Shown here one piece after another: positions 23,234 through 31,856 of a stretch of DNA of 64,000 nucleotides. Origin of the DNA: [Zimmermannella] faecalis ATCC 13722 (lineage in GTDB: Bacteria > Actinomycetota > Actinomycetes > Actinomycetales > Microbacteriaceae); contig NZ_KB907081.1 in NCBI RefSeq assembly GCF_000381765.1, forward strand, positions 98,517-162,516. The letters are read 5' to 3'. Position 1 is the stretch's first letter. Each line of letters begins with the position of its first letter. A program made the translations under genes and the position numbers. The notes below the pieces were generated by a model. That model did no database searches and had not been told where the DNA came from. It worked only from the letters and a program-made list of their open reading frames with translations.

Positions 23234-24592
23234 ATGACGAATCCCACCACCGCCACCGCATCCGCGGGCCTGAGCCGCACGCTCGGGCTGCGCTCGCTCG
23301 TACTGTTCGGGCTCGCGTACCTCACGCCGATGATCGTGCTCGGCATCTTCGGCGTCATCGCGAGCGCGAGCGAGGGCGCGAGTGCGAGCGCCTACCTCAT
23401 CGCGCTCGTCGCGATGCTGTTTACCGCCGCGAGCTACGGCCGCCTCGCGGCGCGATTCCCAGTGGCGGGCTCGGCCTACACGTACGTCGGCCGGTCGATC
23501 GACGGCCGCGCGGGGTTCCTCGTCGGCTGGGCCGTGCTGCTCGACTACCTCTTCTTGCCGATGGTGATCTGGCTCATCGGCGCCTCGTACCTCACCGCGG
23601 CGGTGCCCGGCGTGCCGAGCTGGGTGTGGATTGTCGGGTTCATGGTCATCACGACCGTGCTGAACATCGTCGGCATTAAGGTCGCCGACCGAGTGAACTT
23701 CGTGCTCATGGCATTCCAGTTCCTCGTGATCGCCCTCTTCGTCGGGCTCACGATCGCGAGCGTCGTCGGCGAATCGGGCGGCGCGGCCCTGATCAGCGCC
23801 TCGCCGTTCACCGGCGAGGGCGCCGAGTTCTCGCACGTGATCGGGGCCGCCGCGGTCGCCGCCTACTCGTTCCTCGGCTTCGACGCCGTCACGACCCTCA
23901 CCGAAGAGACGAAGGAGCCGGCGAAGGTCATGCCGCGCGCGATTCTGCTCATCGCCCTCATCGGCGGCGGCATCTTCATCGTCGTGACCTACTTCACGCA
24001 GCTCGTGCACCCCGGCGGCAACTTCGCCGACGAGTCGTCGGCCGCGTTCGAGATCGCCCAGACGATCGGCGGCAACGTCTTCAGCGCCGTGTTCGTCGCA
24101 GGGCTCATCATCGCGCAGTTCACCTCGGGCCTCGCGGCGCAGGCGTCGGGCTCGCGGCTGCTCTACGCGATGGGGCGCGACGGCGTGCTGCCGCGACGCA
24201 TCTTCGCGATCGTGCACCGCGGCTTCCACACGCCCTGGGGCGCGATCGTCGTCGTCGGTGTCGTCGGGCTCATCGCCCTGTTCCTCGACGTCGCGACCTC
24301 GACCTCGTTCGTGAACTTCGGCGCGTTCATCGCGTTCGCGATGGTGAACATCTCGGTGATCGTGCTCGCGGTGCGCTCGCGCCGCGACGGTGCGCCCGCG
24401 AACGTGCTGCTCGACTACGTTTTCCCCGCCGTCGGCGCGCTCGTCATCATCGGGCTGCTCACGCAGCTCGACAGCAACGCGCTCATCATCGGGGGTGTGT
24501 GGGTCGCGGTCGGCCTCGTCATTCTCGCGACGCTGACCGGCGGGTTCCGACGCCAGCCGCCGAGCGTCGACCCCGACGCGTTTGCCGGATAG
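23234..24592 (+). CDS. APC superfamily amino acid / amine permease
   Basis: 452 residues and about 12 transmembrane helices. The first helix carries the APC signature (FGLAYLTPMIVLGIFG, about 25-40), and the loop SFLGFDAVTTLTEETKEPAKVMP (in part; about 212-234) is the conserved motif between helices 6 and 7. It follows the amidase gene and shares its presumed regulator, so it probably imports an amine, polyamine or amide. AACGGAAC precedes the ATG; the RBS is weak. Confidence 0.9.
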   Translation: MTNPTTATASAGLSRTLGLRSLVLFGLAYLTPMIVLGIFGVIASASEGASASAYLIALVAMLFTAASYGRLAARFPVAGSAYTYVGRSIDGRAGFLVGWAVLLDYLFLPMVIWLIGASYLTAAVPGVPSWVWIVGFMVITTVLNIVGIKVADRVNFVLMAFQFLVIALFVGLTIASVVGESGGAALISASPFTGEGAEFSHVIGAAAVAAYSFLGFDAVTTLTEETKEPAKVMPRAILLIALIGGGIFIVVTYFTQLVHPGGNFADESSAAFEIAQTIGGNVFSAVFVAGLIIAQFTSGLAAQASGSRLLYAMGRDGVLPRRIFAIVHRGFHTPWGAIVVVGVVGLIALFLDVATSTSFVNFGAFIAFAMVNISVIVLAVRSRRDGAPANVLLDYVFPAVGALVIIGLLTQLDSNALIIGGVWVAVGLVILATLTGGFRRQPPSVDPDAFAG

Positions 24593-24641
24593 GCGCATCC
24601 GGTCGCGCTGTCGGCCGTGCGCTGGCTGCGGGTCGGGTGCG

Positions 24642-24731
24642 GGTCGACGACTGGCACCGCCAGCGACAACTGGCGCTGCTATAACGGCGCCAGTTGTCGC
24701 TACGAGCGCCAGTGGCGCCGCGGGCGACACC
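24642..24731. repeat. Full copy 1 of the roughly 90-bp ACAACTGGCGC element
   Basis: Lies in the gap between the converging permease and XRE genes. Core inverted repeat: AGCGACAACTGGCGC (24662-24676) and its exact complement (24687-24701) around a 10-base loop. A degenerate direct copy of the left arm precedes it, and a GCGCCA-G-TGGCGC unit with flanking TGTCGC/GCGACA follows. Copy 2 at 31279-31368 has the same spacing throughout; half copies are at 30688 and 31857. Confidence 0.85.
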
Positions 24732-24733
24732 GC

Positions 24734-25039
24734 TCAGATGTCGTCGTTCGCGGCGAGTCCGCCCTCGCCTTCCCAGCCCTCGATGCGCTGGGTGCTGGTG
24801 ACACCGAAGCGACGCCGCACACCGTATCCGCCCACCGCGTCGTCGAAGATGAAGTCAACGCCGTAGTCTTCGAGCGCGCGGCGCAGCGCCCGGTTCTCGT
24901 CGTCGGTGATCGTCGCCTCGAACACCTCGAATCGGCGAATCTGCTCGACCGTGAGGCCCGTCGCCTCGCCGAGGGTGTCGCGCGAGATCTGTGCGAGCGC
25001 GCGACCCGCGCGCGCCTGGTCGGGAGGAAGAAGGGTCAT
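24734..25039 (-). CDS. XRE-like helix-turn-helix protein
   Basis: 101 residues. The first 60 form a lambda-repressor-like HTH (QARAGRALAQISRDTLGEAT, then GLTVEQIRRFEVFEATI). The C-terminal half (ALEDYGVDFIFDDAVGGYGV) matches short XRE proteins that end in a beta-hairpin. AAGGAG lies five bases before the ATG. It is last in a pair with the GyrI-like gene (9-bp gap). The stop lies three bases from the repeat element. The target is unknown. Confidence 0.78.
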   Translation of the reverse strand: MTLLPPDQARAGRALAQISRDTLGEATGLTVEQIRRFEVFEATITDDENRALRRALEDYGVDFIFDDAVGGYGVRRRFGVTSTQRIEGWEGEGGLAANDDI

Positions 25040-25048
25040 TTCGGCTCC

Positions 25049-25540
25049 TTACGCGACGACTGCGCAGAGGTCGGTGCGCAGCGAATTGGGATCAGAGTGG
25101 GGGCTGGGCGTGACGTGATACGTCTCCCAGTATGGCTTGCGCGGCTCGCGGCCGGCAGCCCGCAGCCCGGCGAGGAACTCCTGCCAGACATCGGCGAGCT
25201 CCGAGTAGGGGCCGACGTGCGTGATGCGCGCGATCTCGCCGCCGGGCAGCTCGCCCGGCTCGATCGTGAGCCCGCCGATCTCGATCGGTGTCGTGAGTTC
25301 GGCGAGCAGCGGTATGCCGCCCTCGAGCCGCACGTCGCCGACGAGTTCGCTGTCGTAACGGCTGAACTGCGGCCCGTCGGGCGCGATCGCGGCGGCGTCG
25401 ACCGCCGCCCGCAGCACCGTGAACGCGTTGTCGAGAAACGGGATCATCTCGCCCACAGGCACCCCGTCACCGCGCACCACGGCGGTGTGCTGCATCCGCA
25501 TGTGCACGAACTCCGGCGTGCGAGTTGCCACGTCAGTCAT
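25049..25540 (-). CDS. GyrI-like small-molecule-binding domain protein
   Basis: 163 residues from the ATG at 25540, which has AAGGAG nine bases upstream; nine further upstream codons lack an RBS. The stand-alone GyrI/BmrR-effector fold is suggested by two repeats of a beta-alpha-beta-beta pattern and by LPGGEIARITHVGPYSELAD (about 104-123), the family's central strand-helix. The C-terminus PRKPYWETYHVTP also fits. Such proteins bind hydrophobic or cationic ligands. It is co-oriented with the HTH gene, so the two may form a ligand-sensor pair. Confidence 0.75.
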   Translation of the reverse strand: MTDVATRTPEFVHMRMQHTAVVRGDGVPVGEMIPFLDNAFTVLRAAVDAAAIAPDGPQFSRYDSELVGDVRLEGGIPLLAELTTPIEIGGLTIEPGELPGGEIARITHVGPYSELADVWQEFLAGLRAAGREPRKPYWETYHVTPSPHSDPNSLRTDLCAVVA

Positions 25541-25644
25541 GGGAACGACTCCTTCGTCGAGTACCAATGCCCCGAGTCTAGGCCGCGCGGCTCAACGCCG
25601 AATCAGCGCGCGAGCCGGCCCTCGCCCTGCGCTCGAGCATTCGC

Positions 25645-28600
25645 CTACGCCTCCGAGAGCTCGCGCACGCGCTGCCCCACGACGGTCGAGATGCCGTCGC
25701 GGTGCATCGACACCCCGTAGAGCGCGTCGGCGATCTCCATCGTGCGCTTCTGGTGCGTAATCACGATGAGCTGACTCGACTCGCGCAGGCTCTCGAACAC
25801 CTCGAGCAGGCGGCCGAGGTTCGCGTCGTCGAGGGCGGCCTCGACCTCGTCCATGATGTAGAACGGGCTCGGCCGAGCCTTGAAGATCGCGACGAGCAGC
25901 GCGACCGCCGCGAGCGAGCGCTCGCCGCCCGAGAGCAGCGAGAGCTTGTCGATCTTCTTCCCGGCCGGCTTCACCGCGACGTCGATGCCGGTCGTGAGCA
26001 GGTCGTCGGGGTTCGTAAGCGAGATATCGCCGCTGCCGCCCGGGAACAGCACCGGGAACACCTCGTGGAACGCCTCGCGGGTGTCGTCGAACGCCGCCGC
26101 GAACACCTCGCGCATGCGGGTATCGATGTCGTCGACGATGCCGAGCAGGTCGCTGCGCGTGCGCACGAGGTCGTCGAGCTGCTCCTGCAGGTACGTGTGC
26201 CGCTGCTCAAGCGCCGCGAACTCCTCGAGCGCGAGCGGATTGATGCGGCCGAGCTGCTGCATCTCGCGCTCGGCCTGGGCGAGGCGGCGCTGCTGGCGGT
26301 CGCGGTCGTAGGGCTCGGTTTCGACGTCGTCGGGCTCGACGTCCTGGTCTGCAGCATCCGGCGCCGCGGCGGTCGCGTCGTCGTCGGCCGCGTCGTCGTC
26401 CGATTCGGCGGCGGATGCGCTGGGCTTGCCCGCGCTGCCGGTCACGGCGGTGAGCGGCACGGGCTGGTCGGGACCGTACTCGGCGACGAGCACCGCCTCC
26501 GAGAGCGAGAGCTCGCTCGCCGCGCGCTCGAGCAGGTTCGAGAGCTGCATCTTGCGCTCGTAGATCTGCAGCTCGAGCGCGTGGACGTCTTCGGTGATCT
26601 GCCCGAGCCGCGCCCGCAGCTTCGCCTCCTGCTCGCGCAGCTCGACGAGCTCGCGGTCCTGTTCCTGCCGCTCGCGCTCGCGTTCGGCGAGCTCGGCGCG
26701 CGCCCGCTCGAGCGACGCCTCCACCTGCGTTTCGAGGGCGGGGATGCGCGCGTGCACGGCCGCGACCCGCTCGAGTTCGGCGCGGCGCAGGATCGCCTCG
26801 CGGGCCGCCTTCTCGGCGGCCTCCCGCTCCGACTCGCGCTGCTTCACGAGCTCGGCGGCGCGCAGCTGCTCGGCGCGCAGGCGTTCGCGCAGCGTTTCGA
26901 GCCCGAGGCGCGCCTCGACCTCGGCCTCGCGGGCGCGCTCGACCGCATCCGAGAATTCCTGTCGCTTGCTCGCGTCGAACACAGGCCGCGGCTGCGACTC
27001 GTGGGTCTCGAGCTCGCGCTTCGCGGCGTCGACGCGGGCGACGGCCTCGTCGATGTTCGTGCTCGCGAGCTCGTGCGACTTCGTGGCGCGGGCGAGCTCG
27101 GCGGTTGCTGATTCGACGCGAGCGCGGGCCCGGTTGAGGGCCTCGCGGCGGGCGGCGAGCTCGGCGTCGAAGCCGCGCAGTTCGGCGAGCGCAGCGTCGG
27201 AGCGCTGCTTCGCCGCGGTGAGCCCGGCCCGCTCATCGGCGAGGGTGAGCGAGAGGGTGTCGATCGTCGCGCGAACCTCGGCGAGCGACGCGGCCGCGCG
27301 GTCACGCTCGGCGACGAGCTCGAGGCGGCTCGCGCCCGATTCGTCGTCGGCGTCGGTGCCGGTCGCGACGAGCGAGTTCGCGTCGACCGTGGCGCCGGCG
27401 CGGCTCACGAGCCGGGCGCCGGCGGGCAGCGCGGCGAGGATGCGCGCGGTCGCGGCCGCGTCGGGCAGCTCGTCGACGATGAGGGTCGCGCCGAGCAGTT
27501 CGGCGACCGCGGGGGCGCCCGACACCGACTCGCTCGCGAGGCGCAGCGCCACTCCCGTCGTCTCGGCGAGCTCGCGCACGAGGTCGGTGAGGTCGTCGCG
27601 TCGCGCCTCGGCGACCTGCGCAACGAGGTGCACGCGGCCGTGGTCGGCGGCGAGGCGGCCGAGCTCGAACGCGGCGTCGCGGTCGGTCGCGACGATCGCG
27701 TCGGCGAATGCGCCGAGGGCTGCCGTGACCGCGCGCTCGTCGCCCGGGGCGACCTTGACGACCTCGCTCACGCGGCCCTGCACGCCGTCGGGGTCGCTCG
27801 CGAGCAGCGCCTGCGCGCCGTCGTTCACCTCGGCCGCGAGCGCGAGGGCGCGGCGGCGGGCGTCGAGGGCGTCGCGCTCGCGCTCGAGTTCGTGGAGCCG
27901 GTCGCGCAGCTCGTCGACCTTTACCTGGGCGGCCGTGACGTCGCCCTGCGCCGCCGCGTAGGCGGCGTCGAGCCCCGTCGAGTCCGCCTCGCCGGCCTCG
28001 GCCTGCGACTCGACCTCTGCGAGCTCGCGCTCCGCCTGTTCGAGGCGATCGGCAGCCGCGCGGCGCGCGTTCTCGCCGCGCAGCACCTCGCCGCGCACGG
28101 CCGCAAGACGGCCCGACGCGGCCTCGGCCTTGCCCTGCAGCTCGGTCGTGCGCAGCTCGTGCTTCGACAGCAGCGCCGACTGGGCCGCGAGCTCTCGGTC
28201 GAGCGCATCCAGCTCGGCGCGCGCCTGCGTCGTCGCCCGCTGCGCGGCGTGCCACGACGTCTCGGCCTCGGCCGATCGCTCCTCGAGGGTCTCGGCCTCG
28301 GCCCGCGCATCCGCCACCGCCTGCTGCGACACCGTGACCGTGAGGCTCGGCTCGTCGAGGCGGGCGCGGAGCATCGTCTCGCGCTGGCTCACGAGCATGA
28401 GGAAGTTCCGCAGGCGCTCCCGCACGCTCTCGAGGTCGAAGGCGACGCGGCGGGCCTGGTCGACGGCGTCGCCGCGCTGCGCCTCCTGCAGGCTCTGGAT
28501 GCGCAGCACCGCGCGGTCGAGCTGTTCTTTCAGCACCATCCGCTCGGTCGAACGCTCCTGCTCGGTGCTGCCCGCGTCGCGCAGCTGGCCGCGGAGCCGC

Positions 28601-29304
28601 ACCGCGTCGTCGGCCATGAGCCGCGCCTTCGCGTCGCGCACGACGGCGGCAATGCCCTGCGCGCGGCGGGCGACCTCGGCCTGGCGGCCGAGCGGTTTGA
28701 GCTGGCGGCGCACCTCGGTGACGAGGTCGCGCAGGCGCTGGAGGTTCGTCTCCATGCCCTCGAGCTTGCGCACCGTTTTCTCTTTGCGGCGCCGGTGCTT
28801 CAGCACGCCCGCCGCCTCTTCGATGAAGCCGCGGCGTTCCTCCGGCGTCGCCCGCAGCACCGTGTCGAGCCGGCCCTGGCCGACGATCACGTGCATCTCG
28901 CGGCCGAGGCCCGAGTCGCTCAGCAGTTCCTGCACGTCGAGCAGGCGCACGCCCTCGCCGTTGATCGCGTACTCGCTGCCGCCCGTGCGGAACAGCGTGC
29001 GGCGAATCGTCACCTCGGTGTAGTCGATCGGGAGCGCCCCGTCGGCGTTGTCGATCGTGAGCGTGACCTCGGCGCGGCCGAGCGGCCCGCGGGTCGCGGT
29101 GCCCGCGAAGATCACGTCTTCCATCTTGCCGCCGCGCAGCGACTTCGCGCCCTGCTCACCCATGACCCAGGCGAGCGCATCCACGACGTTCGACTTGCCC
29201 GACCCGTTCGGGCCAACGACACACGTCACCCCCGGTTCGAACTCGAGGGTGGTGGGCTTCGCAAACGATTTGAAGCCCTTGAGGGTGAGGCGCTTCAGGT
29301 GCAT
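25645..29304 (-). CDS. smc: Chromosome segregation protein SMC
   Basis: Bacterial condensin ATPase. 1219 residues, slightly above the usual 1150-1200. N-terminal head with Walker A GPNGSGKS at 31-38; long coiled coil; hinge at about 510-660 (DGVQGRVSEVVKV begins it); second coiled coil rich in Ala/Glu/Arg; C-terminal head with signature LLSGGERSLAAVALL and Walker B PFYIMDEVEAALDD. An acidic insert (about 945-985, rich in Asp/Ala/Glu) interrupts the second arm near the head and accounts for the extra length. Upstream on the minus strand, TACACT (near 29343) could be the -10. The usual partner order smc-ftsY is broken here. Confidence 0.97.
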   Translation of the reverse strand: MHLKRLTLKGFKSFAKPTTLEFEPGVTCVVGPNGSGKSNVVDALAWVMGEQGAKSLRGGKMEDVIFAGTATRGPLGRAEVTLTIDNADGALPIDYTEVTIRRTLFRTGGSEYAINGEGVRLLDVQELLSDSGLGREMHVIVGQGRLDTVLRATPEERRGFIEEAAGVLKHRRRKEKTVRKLEGMETNLQRLRDLVTEVRRQLKPLGRQAEVARRAQGIAAVVRDAKARLMADDAVRLRGQLRDAGSTEQERSTERMVLKEQLDRAVLRIQSLQEAQRGDAVDQARRVAFDLESVRERLRNFLMLVSQRETMLRARLDEPSLTVTVSQQAVADARAEAETLEERSAEAETSWHAAQRATTQARAELDALDRELAAQSALLSKHELRTTELQGKAEAASGRLAAVRGEVLRGENARRAAADRLEQAERELAEVESQAEAGEADSTGLDAAYAAAQGDVTAAQVKVDELRDRLHELERERDALDARRRALALAAEVNDGAQALLASDPDGVQGRVSEVVKVAPGDERAVTAALGAFADAIVATDRDAAFELGRLAADHGRVHLVAQVAEARRDDLTDLVRELAETTGVALRLASESVSGAPAVAELLGATLIVDELPDAAATARILAALPAGARLVSRAGATVDANSLVATGTDADDESGASRLELVAERDRAAASLAEVRATIDTLSLTLADERAGLTAAKQRSDAALAELRGFDAELAARREALNRARARVESATAELARATKSHELASTNIDEAVARVDAAKRELETHESQPRPVFDASKRQEFSDAVERAREAEVEARLGLETLRERLRAEQLRAAELVKQRESEREAAEKAAREAILRRAELERVAAVHARIPALETQVEASLERARAELAERERERQEQDRELVELREQEAKLRARLGQITEDVHALELQIYERKMQLSNLLERAASELSLSEAVLVAEYGPDQPVPLTAVTGSAGKPSASAAESDDDAADDDATAAAPDAADQDVEPDDVETEPYDRDRQQRRLAQAEREMQQLGRINPLALEEFAALEQRHTYLQEQLDDLVRTRSDLLGIVDDIDTRMREVFAAAFDDTREAFHEVFPVLFPGGSGDISLTNPDDLLTTGIDVAVKPAGKKIDKLSLLSGGERSLAAVALLVAIFKARPSPFYIMDEVEAALDDANLGRLLEVFESLRESSQLIVITHQKRTMEIADALYGVSMHRDGISTVVGQRVRELSEA

Positions 29305-29369
29305 GCGGTGCTTCCGTTCGGGGTGCTCGTGCGCCTTAGTGTAGGTGGCACGGGGCCCGTTCTAGCGCT

Positions 29370-29375
29370 TAGGCT
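29370..29375 (+). promoter_or_regulatory. -10 box of a leaderless transcript
   Basis: TAGGCT lies seven bases before the ATG at 29383; no Shine-Dalgarno is present. Confidence 0.5.
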
Positions 29376-29382
29376 CGGGGGT

Positions 29383-29616
29383 ATGGCCAGATCCCGTCGA
29401 CTTCTCGCGGTTGCGACCGTGGCAGTCGCGACGGCGCTGCTGTCGGGATGCGTCTTCGCCCCGTTCTTTTCCGACATGTTTTACGACGGCCCGACCGGCG
29501 AACCCGAGTTCATCGACCCCGACGAGTTCGGCGTCGACCCGACCGTCACGCCCACCGAGCGGTTCGGCGGCAGCGACCCGACTGGTTCCCCCTCGCCGAC
29601 CGAGACCTGGCGGTAG
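29383..29616 (+). CDS. Small secreted lipoprotein
   Basis: 77 residues; family unknown. A typical lipoprotein signal (MARSRRLLAVATVAVATALL) ends in the lipobox LSGC with Cys at about 23. The short mature part is rich in Pro, Asp, Gly and Thr and is probably disordered. Divergent from smc, with its own TAGGCT box seven bases upstream. Confidence 0.7.
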   Translation: MARSRRLLAVATVAVATALLSGCVFAPFFSDMFYDGPTGEPEFIDPDEFGVDPTVTPTERFGGSDPTGSPSPTETWR

Positions 29617-29649
29617 GGCTCGGCTCGGCGGGAGCCTCAGCCGAGCGCC

Positions 29650-29998
29650 TCAGCCAAGCGCCGAGAACCCCTCCGGCAGCGCTCGCCGTCCGGTGAGCGC
29701 GAGCAGAACCGCCCCACCGTTGCCGTTGCTTGCGGCGAGCGACGTCGCGAGCGCGAGCGATCGGCGCGGTGAGCTCGTAGTAACGCGTCGCCGACTCGAT
29801 CTCGACGTCATCGGCGGGCCACTCGGCGTGTTCAAGCACCGTCACGAACGATCGGCTCGTGTGCCCGACGAGACCGCGAAGATTCCAGGCGCCGAGGCCC
29901 GGGCCGTTCCAGGCCGACGCGGGGATCGCATCCACCACCTCGACCGCCCAATCGGCGGCGGCGACGTACTCGTCTCGCGTCTCGCGCAGCTCGCTCAT
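29650..29998 (-). pseudogene. Decayed maleylpyruvate isomerase / DinB-like (TIGR03083-type) gene
   Basis: The N-terminus from the ATG at 29998 is intact and family-like (MSELRETRDEYVAAADWAVE, then WNLRGLVGHTSRSFVTVLEHA), with the metal-binding His in GLVGHT. After TRYYELTAPIARARDVA the frame turns into arginine-rich nonsense. One frame over, the normal family C-terminus appears (AVLLALTGRRALPEGFSALG) and stops at 29650. The piece between, normally around 100 residues and carrying the second half of the metal site, is gone. So an internal deletion plus frame change has left about 115 codons. Mycothiol-dependent activity is not expected. Confidence 0.8.
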
Positions 29999-30141
29999 GG
30001 GTGGCAGGATACGCGCGGCGGCTCGGCGACAGCACCTGGCCGGCGCGCATTTCCGGGCGCTAGAGTCGCGACAACGCGCACGCGGGCCCGGCGACTCTCT
30101 CGCCCGAACGCAAACACTCGAGTGCAAAGGAGCCAGTGACG

Positions 30142-30651
30142 ATGCTTCGGAAACCCCAGCTCAGCCAGGTGTTCTTGTGGCTCAGCGGCCTCGGCGCGGT
30201 CACGGCGGTCGCCGGAATCGTGCTGTTGTTTACTCCGCTGCACACCCTCGGTATCTTCGTACTCCCACTCGGAATCGTCATGTGTGTAGGGTTCCTGATC
30301 GCGACCGCGGTGGCCGATGAGGGTGAAGAGAAGCGCGCGTTCGCGAAGGGTTTCGTGACGGATGCGCGAATCGTCAACGTCATCGGCACTGGCGGCACGG
30401 GCTCTGCCGATAATCGACTCGAACGGCTCAGGTTCGACGTGCACGTCGAGATCGATCAGGGCTCCGGCGCCCCGCTGAAGCGGATCGTTGGCGTGGTCGG
30501 CGACGCCGGGTTTGCGCACACGCTCCTCAACCCGGGCCAGTACCTCCGAATTCGGCACAACACGATGGATCCCGACGATCGCTTTGACGCCCGCTACGAC
30601 GCGCCCGGCCAAATGGTCGCCGACCTCAAGCGAATCGACGAGGGCGGGTAG
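30142..30651 (+). CDS. Two-helix membrane protein, unknown function
   Basis: 169 residues; no family recognised. Two adjacent transmembrane helices at about 8-30 and 35-57, then a soluble domain (about 70-165) of mixed strands (LERLRFDVHVEIDQG, QYLRIRHNTMDPDDRFD) resembling the beta-rich cytosolic domains of DUF3592-like proteins. The ATG at 30142 is taken because AAAGGAG lies nine bases upstream; a GTG at 30136 would be only three bases from it. It sits in the repeat-rich accessory patch between smc and mutM. Confidence 0.7.
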   Translation: MLRKPQLSQVFLWLSGLGAVTAVAGIVLLFTPLHTLGIFVLPLGIVMCVGFLIATAVADEGEEKRAFAKGFVTDARIVNVIGTGGTGSADNRLERLRFDVHVEIDQGSGAPLKRIVGVVGDAGFAHTLLNPGQYLRIRHNTMDPDDRFDARYDAPGQMVADLKRIDEGG

Positions 30652-30687
30652 CCCGGCGGCCGCTCGGGTCGCGCGTCTGGTCTCGGC

Positions 30688-30711
30688 CCCACTGGCGCCG
30701 CTAGCGACACC
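30688..30711. repeat. Half copy (3' end) of the ACAACTGGCGC element
   Basis: Matches the last 24 bases of copy 1 (24708-24731) at 20 positions, including the shared CTGGCG-like core and terminal GCGACACC. It lies in the gap before the GNAT gene. Confidence 0.6.
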
Positions 30712-30738
30712 CGGCGTCGAGGGCCGCAGCGCGTGCGC

Positions 30739-30744
30739 TACATT
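30739..30744 (+). promoter_or_regulatory. -10 box of a leaderless transcript
   Basis: TACATT is seven bases before the ATG at 30752. Confidence 0.45.
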
Positions 30745-30751
30745 GCAACGC

Positions 30752-31204
30752 ATGGCCACGCCCGAATCCGCCGCGCACCTGCGCACGTTCACGCCCGTCG
30801 ACGCCGACGCGGTCGTCGCGCTCTGGGAGGCGTGCGGCCTCACCCGCCCCTGGAACGACCCCCGCGCCGACATCGCCCGCGCGCACGTGGCACAGCCCGA
30901 GCTCTTCCTCGTCGCTGAGCAGCCGGGAGACGTCCCGAACGCCGGCATCGTCGGCAGCGTCATGGCCGGATTCGACGGCCACCGGGGCTGGATGTACTAC
31001 CTCGCGACCGCGGAATCGCACCGCGGCATCGGGCTCGGCCGGGCGCTCGTCGAGGAGGCCGAGCGGCGCCTCGAGGCCGCCGGCTGCCCGAAGGTGCAGC
31101 TGATGGTGCGCAGCGACAACGTCGTGGCGACCGGGTTCTACGAGCGGCTCGGATACGCGCCCGCCGAGGTCGCGGTGCTCGGCAAGCGCCTCATCGAAGA
31201 CTGA
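30752..31204 (+). CDS. GNAT family N-acetyltransferase (YpeA-like)
   Basis: 150 residues, the length of YpeA/RimI-like enzymes. Motif A with the acetyl-CoA pyrophosphate loop is ESHRGIGLGRALVEEAERR (about 88-106). The family ending NVVATGFYERLGYAPAEVAVLGKRL (in part) follows. LWEACGLTRPWNDPRADI at the N-terminus is typical of YpeA. The substrate is unknown. The leaderless start is supported by TACATT upstream. Confidence 0.88.
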   Translation: MATPESAAHLRTFTPVDADAVVALWEACGLTRPWNDPRADIARAHVAQPELFLVAEQPGDVPNAGIVGSVMAGFDGHRGWMYYLATAESHRGIGLGRALVEEAERRLEAAGCPKVQLMVRSDNVVATGFYERLGYAPAEVAVLGKRLIED

Positions 31205-31278
31205 CGCGGCCGCGACTGAACGCCCGGCGTGCCCCGCGCATCCACCCCGCGCCTCCACCCTGCGCATCCATCCACCCC

Positions 31279-31368
31279 GCACGACAACTGGCGCCGTCAG
31301 CGACAACTGGCGCCGTTACCACCGCGCCACTTGTCGCTGGGAGCGCCAGTGGCGCTCCCAGCGACACC
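31279..31368. repeat. Full copy 2 of the roughly 90-bp ACAACTGGCGC element
   Basis: Contains two direct copies of CGACAACTGGCGCCGT (31282 and 31301). The second is the left arm of an inverted repeat with 31331-31338 and flanks (loop 10 bases, one mismatch). A second hairpin has perfect 17-bp arms, 31332-31348 and 31350-31366, around a single G. The two hairpins share TTGTCGCT, so they exclude each other. Located between the converging GNAT and SnoaL-like genes. Confidence 0.85.
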
Positions 31369-31391
31369 CCCGCACGGCGTGCGGCGGCGGG

Positions 31392-31754
31392 CTACCGGAT
31401 GAGGTAGCTGCGCACTTCGCGGATTTTCGCGGTCTTCGTCGCGCCGGCGAATCGTAGCGTGAGGCTAAACGCGACGGTCCCGTCGGCGGTTTCGAGCACG
31501 CCGTCGCACGACGCGAGCCGACCGTGCGTGATAATCGTGTTCACCTCAAGCGACTCGACCGGCTCGGGCGGCAGTCCGCCCGAAACCGCGTCGGCACCGG
31601 CAAACGATTCGCCGCCCGCGACCACCCACTCGGCGTCGTCGGCGAGCCACTCGCCCATCGCATCCGCGTCGCCCGCAGCCCACGCGGTGGCGAACTCGCC
31701 CACAATCGTGATGCGCGGCGAGTTGCCGCAGTCGCCCGGCAGTTGCGTCTTCAT
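31392..31754 (-). CDS. SnoaL/NTF2-like domain protein
   Basis: 120 residues. NTF2-like cone fold indicated by EFATAWAAGDADAMGEWLADDAEW (in part; about 21-44) followed by alternating strands and a C-terminal KIREVRSYLI. The fold serves both enzymes and ligand binders; no catalytic set can be assigned. GGAGG lies nine bases before the ATG at 31754. Codons upstream of it are arginine-rich noise. Confidence 0.75.
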   Translation of the reverse strand: MKTQLPGDCGNSPRITIVGEFATAWAAGDADAMGEWLADDAEWVVAGGESFAGADAVSGGLPPEPVESLEVNTIITHGRLASCDGVLETADGTVAFSLTLRFAGATKTAKIREVRSYLIR

Positions 31755-31856
31755 AGCCCGACCTCCAGAGGTGTTGCGACCCAACCCTGCCAGCCGACGT
31801 TGACCGCGAGGTGTGCGTCGCCCGACCCGCGTATCCGCGCCACCGCGACGAGCACG

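Noticed and set aside
27628..29382. Plus-strand frame antisense to smc that runs into the small lipoprotein
   Set aside because: Only the last 77 codons, from the leaderless ATG at 29383, look like a protein; the rest mirrors the smc coiled coil.
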